DNA from: Oscillospiraceae bacterium
GTDB lineage: Bacteria; Bacillota; Clostridia; Oscillospirales; JAAYOS01
Direction of reading: 5' to 3'
Assembly: GCA_031264245.1 (NCBI GenBank)
Contig: JAISEG010000002.1
Coordinates: forward strand, 124,001 to 188,000
Length of the DNA stretch: 64,000 bases
The first letter of the stretch is position 1. Each line of letters starts with the position of its first letter. Shown here in pieces: positions 16,088-23,315 of the stretch. The notes beneath the pieces were generated by a model. The model was not told where the DNA came from and made no database searches. It was given only the letters and a program-made list of their open reading frames with translations. A program made the translations under genes and the position numbers.

Positions 16088-17941
16088 ATGATTAAAAAAT
16101 ACGAAATAAAAATGTTGGGTACCCCAAAAGTTATCATCGATGGCGCTGAGATGAGGGTTCAGCAAAAAAAAGCGCGGGCGCTTCTTTTTTACCTCGCGGA
16201 AAAAAACAAGCCGGTATCCCGCAATGAAATCGTCGAATTGCTGTGGCCTAGAAACGACCGGACGTCCCGGCATAATCTCAGTGTGTTGTTAGGCTCGCTG
16301 CGCCAAAACGCGCCGGGTCTTATTGTCAGTGACAGTTCGATCTTGCGGATATCCCCGGAGGCTGCGATTGATGCTGTGGAATTTACCGCGGGATATTCGC
16401 AGATCGATCTCTTCGGCACGGATAAAATAGAGGCTCTTCTGAGCCTGTACACGGGTAATTTTCTCGACGGCTTTGATCTGACGGACGCAGAAGCGTTTCA
16501 TATCTGGAAAACCACCTCGGCTGAGGCTTACATAAAGACGCTGACCCATATGTCGTTGGTCCTGTGCCGCGAAATGGTTCAAACGGGCAGATGCGGACAG
16601 GTCGTCCGTATAGTGAACAAGGCGATCCAATATGATCCGTATAACGAGGCGTTGTATTGTCACATGATGGCCGCCCATTACTTCGTCAACGACCGGCCGG
16701 CGGCCAGCGCGGTCTACAACGACCTGAGGCATATCTTAAACCAGGACCTTGGCATACCTCCCTCTGACAGAACCATGGCGCTTTATCAGTCCATTTTGGA
16801 CAACACGCTCGACCGGCCCGCCGACCCGCCGGGCGGTGCGATGTATAAAGCCCGCTCCGCCCGGGGCTTGACGCAGCAGCCGGAGAACATTGAGCTTCCA
16901 TTTTGCGGCAGGGACAATGAGATGGCATGGCTTGTCAAACAAAAGGCAAGCAACTTATCCCTGATTATCGGACCGATCAGCTCGGGTAAAACCCGTCTGG
17001 TAACCGAATACGCATATTTATCCAACAGAAGACTGATCCGGGCGGAGGCGAAACCGCTTGAGTCGGAGCTGCCGTATTTCCCGATCATCAAGGCGGTACG
17101 GTCGATGCTGTCCTTTGCAAATATATCCTCCGTTTTAAGCGGCATCAAAGACTCTATGCCGCAGAGCCTGTGGGATACTATTGCCGTGAAGATTCCAGAT
17201 CTCCAGGAGCATGGGACTTTTGAAAGCATCGCATTTGACCACTCCGCGTTTTTGGAAGCGATCAACCGTCTGTTTTCCGCCTTGGGAAAGCAGCAGCCGA
17301 CCATGCTGTTTTTGGACGATATCCAATGGGCGGACAAGTATACCTTGTCGCTGCTGCAATATATGGTCTTACAAAAAACAACCAACGATTTAGTAATCGT
17401 GGCAGCCAGAAGACCGGGCTATGGCGAGGACGCGCTCGCCGCGTGCATCGGCTCACTGCTTCAAGACAGGCGGATAGACATCTGTTATCTGGAAATGCTT
17501 GACTTTGCCTCTGTCGGCCAAATCATCCGGTTGTTTTTTGAAAATGTCTCGGACGAGGATATCAACTGGTTTTGGGAAGTATGCGGCGGCAATCCGTATA
17601 TGCTGAGCATTATGCTGGAGGAGGTTATCGCGCACAAGGACGAGATAGACGAAGCTCCCGGTTCATATGTAAAATACTGTGCCGCGGGGTTGGACAGGAT
17701 GCGCAAAAGCATACCCTATACATTAAAGAAAAATGAGGTAAAGCTTATTGAGGCGGCGATATATATCAATGACGGCTTTACCGTCCAGATGATAAAAGAT
17801 ATTGTCGGGATGAGCGACCGTGAAATATTTTATGCTTTGGAAGGGTGCGTCTGCTATTCCATATTCCGAAAGGGCGAGGATAATAAATTCTATTTTAAAG
17901 GCAAGAGTATCAGCAGTTCTCCTTACTTTTTTAGCAATTGA
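16088..17941 (+). CDS. SARP-like regulator: winged helix, BTAD and AAA ATPase
   Basis: Predicted transcriptional activator of about 617 residues. An OmpR-like winged helix fills roughly 1-95 (RQNALS-type region RTSRHNLSVLLGSLRQ). A bacterial transcriptional activation domain with helical repeats follows at about 100-245. From about 275 comes an AAA/STAND ATPase with Walker A GPISSGKT and Walker B MLFLDDIQWAD. It stops soon after the ATPase and lacks the long TPR tail and LuxR helix of larger relatives. The ATG at 16088 is preferred over an in-frame TTG at 16082; no strong ribosome binding site is seen. It stands directly before the creatininase/solute-binding module and is the likely regulator of it. 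Confidence 0.8.
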   Translation: MIKKYEIKMLGTPKVIIDGAEMRVQQKKARALLFYLAEKNKPVSRNEIVELLWPRNDRTSRHNLSVLLGSLRQNAPGLIVSDSSILRISPEAAIDAVEFTAGYSQIDLFGTDKIEALLSLYTGNFLDGFDLTDAEAFHIWKTTSAEAYIKTLTHMSLVLCREMVQTGRCGQVVRIVNKAIQYDPYNEALYCHMMAAHYFVNDRPAASAVYNDLRHILNQDLGIPPSDRTMALYQSILDNTLDRPADPPGGAMYKARSARGLTQQPENIELPFCGRDNEMAWLVKQKASNLSLIIGPISSGKTRLVTEYAYLSNRRLIRAEAKPLESELPYFPIIKAVRSMLSFANISSVLSGIKDSMPQSLWDTIAVKIPDLQEHGTFESIAFDHSAFLEAINRLFSALGKQQPTMLFLDDIQWADKYTLSLLQYMVLQKTTNDLVIVAARRPGYGEDALAACIGSLLQDRRIDICYLEMLDFASVGQIIRLFFENVSDEDINWFWEVCGGNPYMLSIMLEEVIAHKDEIDEAPGSYVKYCAAGLDRMRKSIPYTLKKNEVKLIEAAIYINDGFTVQMIKDIVGMSDREIFYALEGCVCYSIFRKGEDNKFYFKGKSISSSPYFFSN

Positions 17942-17959
17942 TAAAATATTGATAGTTTA

Positions 17960-17988
17960 TTGACCGAATAAGTTATTTCTTATATAGC
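17960..17988 (+). promoter_or_regulatory. Predicted promoter of the creatininase module
   Basis: TTGACC at 17960-17965 and TATAGC at 17983-17988 are 17 bases apart, just after the regulator stop. Transcription from it would start near 17995, inside the left arm of the hairpin at 17986-18034. Confidence 0.5.
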
Positions 17989-18034
17989 CCCCGATGTTAG
18001 AATAATTATAAACTAACAGAGGGGGGCTTTTTTT
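17986..18034 (+). terminator. Intrinsic terminator that contains the downstream Shine-Dalgarno
   Basis: AGCCCCC plus TGTTAG (17986-18000) pairs with CTAACA plus GGGGGCT (18013-18028), with a small internal loop. Seven T residues follow at 18028-18034 and touch the ATG at 18035. The G-run of the right arm is also the only possible ribosome binding site of that gene. Confidence 0.75.
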
Positions 18035-18961
18035 ATGCCTGATATGCGAACGCGAATCTTAGGGAAAATGACAAACATGGAGGTGGAGGAGTATTTAAAA
18101 AGAAGCGATGTTATCTTTATCCCGGTCGGAACCATCGAAACCCACGGGACCTTCCCGCTCGATATTGAGACCACCGTTCCGGAGGGCATCGCGCTGGAAA
18201 TGGCGGAAAAGACCGACGGGCTTGTGCTGGGCGGGTTGCCTTATTTCTTCTGCGGCGCGACGACCATCGCGCGTGGCACCGTCCAGATGAGCGTGAAAGA
18301 CGGCGTCCAATACCTCGAAAAAATCGCCCATTCGCTGCTCAACCAAGGCTTCCGGCGGCAGATTTACCTGTCGCTGCACGGTCCGGCGTTCCTCACCGCG
18401 GGGACCGTCGTCATCGACTTCTTCGACGAGACCAAGGTGCCCATCACCTACCTGGCGCTGGAGATGGCGGCGCAGGTGGCAAGCGCAAAGGGCGTGTTTG
18501 TGGACATGAACGCGCTTTGTTACGGCGCGTATAAAAAGCTGAACAAATTGGACGAGCTGGTGGTGGACCCGAACGCCGAAGAAAACAGCAGGGTGGTTGA
18601 TTTAGGCCATATGCCCTCCGGCGTGGAAATGGAAAAAATGATCAGCAGCATGGCATCAAGCAGCGTGGCGGCGAAGTACCAATACTTTTTCGGCAAATAC
18701 GCCCATCCGTCCGGAGCTGTGGGGTTCTATTTTGACGAGCCGTCAACCCACGGCGGGTCGTTGGGGGCGCTCAGAAGCATTGAGGAGCGCGACCGGCGGG
18801 GTGAAGAGGGACTGAAAGCCGTCGCTGATTTTGTCGACGCGCTGGATATGCCGGAGTATGTCCGAAAAATGCGGGAATTGGACGAATGGACGCAGAGCTT
18901 CATCATGCCTAAATACGGCAAATACCTGCCCCGGAATAAGTTTCCGGACCCCAATTGTTGA
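18035..18961 (+). CDS. Creatininase-family amidohydrolase-like protein (copy 1)
   Basis: A 308-residue protein of the creatininase fold, a family of metal-dependent amidohydrolases that open cyclic amides or formamides. The N-terminal metal-site motif is present as PVGTIETHGTFPLDIETT, where most members have a GSxEQHGPHLPLxTD-like pattern. The second signature HGGN is replaced by LHGPAFLTAG. Metal binding and activity are therefore uncertain, and the substrate is unknown. It is a clear paralogue of the gene at 20,729; the two flank a solute-binding protein gene. Confidence 0.8.
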   Translation: MPDMRTRILGKMTNMEVEEYLKRSDVIFIPVGTIETHGTFPLDIETTVPEGIALEMAEKTDGLVLGGLPYFFCGATTIARGTVQMSVKDGVQYLEKIAHSLLNQGFRRQIYLSLHGPAFLTAGTVVIDFFDETKVPITYLALEMAAQVASAKGVFVDMNALCYGAYKKLNKLDELVVDPNAEENSRVVDLGHMPSGVEMEKMISSMASSSVAAKYQYFFGKYAHPSGAVGFYFDEPSTHGGSLGALRSIEERDRRGEEGLKAVADFVDALDMPEYVRKMRELDEWTQSFIMPKYGKYLPRNKFPDPNC

Positions 18962-19014
18962 GTGAATAAAGCCTGGCTTTACTCATGATAAAAAAATTTT
19001 AAGGAGACCATAAA

Positions 19015-20655
19015 ATGAGAAAACGCATTTCATCTTTTCTGGCAATCCTCCTCGTTTTGTCGGTATTCGCAGGCTGCAATAATAACAGCGGTACGCCGAC
19101 GTCAATGCCAACGCCAACGGAAAATGCCGGCGGCGAAAAGTCAAACCTGCCTCTGTCTGACACGCCCACATCCTTTTCGTATTGGTGTGGAACAATGAAC
19201 CTGAGACCCACCTCCGGCCTGCAAACATGGGCAGACAGCGACGTCTTTAAAGAGCTGGAGAAACGGACAAACGTCAGTGTCGATTTCATACATCCCACCG
19301 GCAGCTCCATTGCTGAATTGTTCAGTTTGCTGCTGGCCGCCGGCGATTATCCCGATGTTATGGCGGGTACTTCGGTCGGTCCATGGCCCGGCGGTTATGA
19401 CAGGTACATAGCCGACGGCACCATCATAGACTTGCGCAACCTGTATGCGGAATTTGCCCCGAATATCACCGCGACCATCAATCTTGATCCGGATCTGCTC
19501 CGCAATTGTATAACCGACAGCCAGTATATGCCGGTCGTCCCGGTAGTACAGTATCAAAGTGTGATAGGACCGACGGGTGGTCTGGGCTTCCGCGGCGACT
19601 GGCTTGACGAACAGGGGATCGATCCCGGCAGCATTGTCACCTATGACGACCTGCGCGTTGTGTTGCGCCAGTTGAAAGATGCATATAACCTGCAATATCC
19701 CTATCTCTACAACTTTAGGTTTCAGCCGCTGATGGAGCTGCATTTGTACGGATTCAACTCAGGCAGCAAATTTATATTCGATGATGACCGAAATGTCCTG
19801 TATGCTCCCATGCTGGAAGATTACCGCAATTATCTTATCACATACCACTCGATGATGCAGGAGGGGTTGATCGATCCGAACCTGGCGGAGTACACCACTG
19901 TTTACGATTTCACTCCTTATTGGCTCAGGGAAGAGGTCGCCTTTGGATTTATGATGGCGTTCTGGTCGGGTGACCATATGTATCAGCAGGGGCTGACAGA
20001 TGACGCCAATTTCTATCTCGTCGGCATTGACGAGCCTAAATTCAACCCCGATATACCGCTGCACACGGGGGATACGACGGCATATAATTTCCAATATTCT
20101 TTCCGCACCGGCGTTTCGTTCAGCACACAATGCAGGGACCCGGAGCTGGTCATGAAGTGGTTTGATTATTGCTTTACCGACGAGGGCAAGCTGTTGACCA
20201 ACTACGGCATTGAAGGCATACATTTCAATTATGTCGACGGGGTGCCCACATGGAGCGACCTTATTATAAAAAATCCCGACGGTCTGTCGCTCGAGGACAC
20301 GCAGCAGCGGTATCTCTGGCATTTTCCGATGTTCTGCGATTTTGACAAGGAGCTTCTCACATATTCGGATCCCCGCCAGCTTCAGAACATCACCAAATGG
20401 CAGTCAAGCACCGACCGCAAGTGGTGCCTGCCAACCAACTACACGATGACCGCGGACGAGAGCTCTGAATACTCAACCCTGTTCGGGGATATTCAGACAT
20501 TCGTCAACGAACAGACCATGAACTTCCTTGTGGGCAACATCGACCCCAACGACGATACCGCTTGGAACAATTATGTGCAGCAAATCGAATCCATGAGCAT
20601 CGCCCGGGTCAACGCGCTGATACAGGCCGCATGTGACCGTTATTACAGCCGCTAA
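19015..20655 (+). CDS. Extracellular solute-binding lipoprotein
   Basis: A 546-residue lipoprotein. The signal peptide ends in the lipobox VFAGC (Cys about 21) and is followed by a Thr/Pro/Asn linker. The body has the layout of large family-1 (LplA-like) ABC sugar- or oligomer-binding proteins, with GDYPDVMAG near residue 110 and a conserved C-terminal lobe. TAAGGAGACC stands before the ATG. No permease or ATPase gene is in the module, so it must use a transporter encoded elsewhere or act as a receptor. The ligand is unknown; the creatininase and mutarotase-like neighbours suggest a small cyclic amide or sugar-linked compound, which is inference. Confidence 0.85.
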   Translation: MRKRISSFLAILLVLSVFAGCNNNSGTPTSMPTPTENAGGEKSNLPLSDTPTSFSYWCGTMNLRPTSGLQTWADSDVFKELEKRTNVSVDFIHPTGSSIAELFSLLLAAGDYPDVMAGTSVGPWPGGYDRYIADGTIIDLRNLYAEFAPNITATINLDPDLLRNCITDSQYMPVVPVVQYQSVIGPTGGLGFRGDWLDEQGIDPGSIVTYDDLRVVLRQLKDAYNLQYPYLYNFRFQPLMELHLYGFNSGSKFIFDDDRNVLYAPMLEDYRNYLITYHSMMQEGLIDPNLAEYTTVYDFTPYWLREEVAFGFMMAFWSGDHMYQQGLTDDANFYLVGIDEPKFNPDIPLHTGDTTAYNFQYSFRTGVSFSTQCRDPELVMKWFDYCFTDEGKLLTNYGIEGIHFNYVDGVPTWSDLIIKNPDGLSLEDTQQRYLWHFPMFCDFDKELLTYSDPRQLQNITKWQSSTDRKWCLPTNYTMTADESSEYSTLFGDIQTFVNEQTMNFLVGNIDPNDDTAWNNYVQQIESMSIARVNALIQAACDRYYSR

Positions 20656-20667
20656 AATATGCAGCTG

Positions 20668-20693
20668 CATTCCCCGCCGCATGGCGGGGAATG
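20668..20693 (+). promoter_or_regulatory. Intercistronic stem-loop after the solute-binding protein gene
   Basis: CATTCCCCGCC (20668-20678) and GGCGGGGAATG (20683-20693) form an 11-bp stem with a 4-base loop and no T-run. Such hairpins often protect binding-protein mRNA and lower expression of the next gene. Confidence 0.6.
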
Positions 20694-20728
20694 TGGAATA
20701 TCTGTTTGAAAATGAAAGGATGATAAAC

Positions 20729-21670
20729 ATGTCAGAAAAAATGCGCACACGGTTTTTGCCCAAATTGACCAACGCCGAAGTGGAGAAATACCTCGAACGC
20801 AACGACATTATCTTTGTACCCATCGGCACCATAGAGGCACACGGGGAATTCCCCCTTGACGTGGAAAATACCGCACCCGAAGCGTTTGCATTCAAGATGG
20901 CGGAGAAAGTGGACGGTCTGGTGCTGGGATCGCTGCCGTTCTTCTTCTGCGGGGCGACCACCATTGGCAAAGGCACGATTCAAATGAGCGTGGCAAAGGG
21001 TGTGGAATATCTCAAGGAGATATCCTATTCGCTGCTGAACCAAGGCTTCCGGAGGCAAATTTATGTTTCCATGCACGGTCCGGCGTTCCTCACGGCCGGC
21101 ACGGTGGTCATCGACTTCTTTGACGAGACCAAGGTACCCATTTCATATATTGACTTGGGGGACGCTATCCGAACCGCCGGAGAGGAAATCCCAGGGTTCC
21201 AATTTTCGCAGTTGAACGATGTGTTTTTTGGCGCGTATGAGATACTCAACCGAAAAGACGAGCTGCTGATCGACCCAACCGTAGATTATCCGGCTAACGT
21301 TTTAAATATGTTCAAACCGCAGCCCACCGATCCGGAGGAATTGAAAAGACTTAAAAAGTATGGCAGCGGTGAGAGCAAAAACGTGGATTTCTTCAGCTAT
21401 CTGCGCAAATTCGCCAACGGATCGGGCGCGGTTGGATTTTATTTCAGCGAGCCCAACGACCACGGCTGGGGCATCGGCGCCCTACCGTCCATCGAGGTGC
21501 GTGACCAAGCGGCCAAGAGGGGCGCGGAGCTGATTGAAAAAATGGTCGAGACTTTCGACATGCCGGAGTATGTCAAGCAGATGAGGGCGCTGGACGAGTG
21601 GACGCAGAACTATATCAAGCCCAAATATGGAAAACATCTGCCCAAAAACAAATTCTCCGAGTGGCAATAA
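20729..21670 (+). CDS. Creatininase-family amidohydrolase-like protein (copy 2)
   Basis: A 313-residue paralogue of the protein at 18,035. Both begin with a TRxLxKxTNxEVExYLxR pattern, have PIGTIEAHGEFPLDVENT at the expected metal site, share SLLNQGFRRQIY and MHGPAFLTAGTVVIDFFDETKVPI, and end with MPEYVxxMRxLDEWTQ. This copy is also missing HGGN. The start at 20729 is set by GAAAGGATG. Two similar but not identical subunits suggest a hetero-oligomer or two related substrates; creatininases are usually hexamers. Confidence 0.8.
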   Translation: MSEKMRTRFLPKLTNAEVEKYLERNDIIFVPIGTIEAHGEFPLDVENTAPEAFAFKMAEKVDGLVLGSLPFFFCGATTIGKGTIQMSVAKGVEYLKEISYSLLNQGFRRQIYVSMHGPAFLTAGTVVIDFFDETKVPISYIDLGDAIRTAGEEIPGFQFSQLNDVFFGAYEILNRKDELLIDPTVDYPANVLNMFKPQPTDPEELKRLKKYGSGESKNVDFFSYLRKFANGSGAVGFYFSEPNDHGWGIGALPSIEVRDQAAKRGAELIEKMVETFDMPEYVKQMRALDEWTQNYIKPKYGKHLPKNKFSEWQ

Positions 21671-21683
21671 AGGAGATGACTCA

Positions 21684-22568
21684 ATGAGTATCATTCTGCG
21701 ATCCGACCGGCTTGAGGCAGCAATAGATCTTCCGGGACAGGGATTGAATACAACCGTGCGGTTTGACCGGGCCGGCTTTATCACCGAAGTCACGCTGGAC
21801 GGCGTCCACACCTTTTGCCGGCGCGAACCGGACAACCTCGACCATCCGTGTACAGGGGGCGTCGGTTTGTGCAGCGAATATCGATTGGAGGAGGCGTACG
21901 CCGACGCAGAAGCCGGTGAGTTGTTTCTAAAACCTGGGGTGGGGCTGCTGCGCAAGCAAGACGATGGACCATACCGGCATTTTGTCCGCTATCCGTGCGA
22001 GCCTCTGACGGTGGAGTATCAGTTTGATGTCCATCAGGCTGAATTTGTCACATTACCCGCCCCGCACAACGGCTTTGCGCTGCGGCATAAGAAGGTTATC
22101 AGTCTGGAGGGAAATACGCTGAGTATGCGTATGGAGGTGTCCAACGAAGGGGAAAAGCCGGTTTATCTAACCGAATACTGCCATAATTTCATCTCCCTCG
22201 GTCGTCCGACCGGTCCGGATTACCGGTTGGCGTTCCCCGGCGGAATCAACGGGTATGAACCGTCGCCTTATGCCAATGGGGAGATTGCCAAGCTGGACAA
22301 CGCCTTATACTCCTTCAACGCATATTCGCAGAGAGCTTCCATGTGGATGATTCCCGGCGGCGCCGTCCGTCAGGATACCGGGTTCCTGTGGCAGCTGAGT
22401 CATACCCAAAGTCCGCTGTCTGTGACCGAAGCAGACTCTTTTCATCCGGCCGCCATTGCACTATGGGCTATTGACGATATCATATCGCCGGAAATATGTC
22501 ACTCCTTCAGTCTCGACATTGGTAAGACAAGGACATGGGAGAGAAAATGGACGTTTTGCGTTTCATGA
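21684..22568 (+). CDS. Galactose-mutarotase-like fold protein
   Basis: A 294-residue protein predicted to take the beta-sandwich fold of aldose 1-epimerases (also seen in DUF4432 and glucose-6-phosphate 1-epimerase relatives). The central ALRHKKVISLEGNTLSMRMEVSNEGEKPVYLTEYCHNF resembles the strand pattern and conserved His of that superfamily. The call rests on pattern and not on a clear signature. AAAGGAGATG at 21669-21678 sets the start, 13 bases after the second creatininase, so it belongs to the same operon. Confidence 0.6.
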   Translation: MSIILRSDRLEAAIDLPGQGLNTTVRFDRAGFITEVTLDGVHTFCRREPDNLDHPCTGGVGLCSEYRLEEAYADAEAGELFLKPGVGLLRKQDDGPYRHFVRYPCEPLTVEYQFDVHQAEFVTLPAPHNGFALRHKKVISLEGNTLSMRMEVSNEGEKPVYLTEYCHNFISLGRPTGPDYRLAFPGGINGYEPSPYANGEIAKLDNALYSFNAYSQRASMWMIPGGAVRQDTGFLWQLSHTQSPLSVTEADSFHPAAIALWAIDDIISPEICHSFSLDIGKTRTWERKWTFCVS

Positions 22569-22614
22569 GCTGAACCGGCTCCGCAAACGGCGCCTTGAAA
22601 TGTGGTGTTGGCGG

Positions 22615-23049
22615 TTAAAATAGCGTATAACGCGGTCTGTCCTCACCAAACAACCAATGCCTCAGCCAGTCGTCAAGGAAAATCGCAAAGACTGACAGTG
22701 GTATCCAAAGCACGGTATATAACAGGCATATTTGCCCCATCAGATTAAATGGCAGGCGGCTGTAATCCCAAACTCCCAGCCCAAGCCAGACGTTTAAAAT
22801 CAGACCTGAGATAAATTCGATCACAGTTACTATCACACATGAAATCAACGCTTGCTGAACCAAGCCTAAGTGCCAGGGGAAGTAGTTGTTGATTGCGCCA
22901 ATCAGTACAAAGCACAGCCCTCCAACAACAAACATTGAAAAGGTGCTGTGACCGCGCCAAATTATCTCAATGCAATAGTAAATTATCCCGCCAAAAAGAA
23001 AGAGAGAGAACAGCTTATTAATTGTACTGACTCGTTTAACATTATCCAT
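22615..23049 (-). CDS. Small membrane protein of the ABC_trans_CmpB (type IV) family
   Basis: About 144 residues with four hydrophobic segments. The pattern fits the clostridial family annotated as putative ABC-transporter type IV: IIYYCIEIIWRG early, a conserved Glu in VTVIEFISGLILN, then WDYSRLPFNLMGQICLLYTVLW. Despite the family name no transport role is proven. AGGTGAAATCA precedes the ATG at 23047-23049. It stands alone between the creatininase module and ppk1, convergent with the former. Confidence 0.7.
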   Translation of the reverse strand: MDNVKRVSTINKLFSLFLFGGIIYYCIEIIWRGHSTFSMFVVGGLCFVLIGAINNYFPWHLGLVQQALISCVIVTVIEFISGLILNVWLGLGVWDYSRLPFNLMGQICLLYTVLWIPLSVFAIFLDDWLRHWLFGEDRPRYTLF

Positions 23050-23212
23050 TGATTTCACCTATAGCAATTTAAATTGAGTAAGCTGCATTTAAAATGATGT
23101 GGCGTTATTATGGATATGTCTAAATGAGATAAAAAATACCGCAATGGCTTGCTTTTTCGAAGTAAGGTAATCTTCTAAAATAAAGCTAACCCGCCCCAAG
23201 GCCGGGGCGCAT

Positions 23213-23246
23213 GAGGCGTGCCTTTTCAAAGGCACGCCTCTCTTTT
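23213..23246 (+). terminator. Stem-loop upstream of the ppk1 end
   Basis: GAGGCGTGCC (23213-23222) pairs with GGCACGCCTC (23231-23240), followed by TCTTTT. The stem could end minus-strand transcription from ppk1 as well as plus-strand transcription. Confidence 0.6.
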
Positions 23247-23315
23247 GACGGCAGCTGTCAGCCGAGCTTTACATATCCTTGGCGTAAGCCGGTCGCGTGC
23301 GCAAGGACTTTGCAA

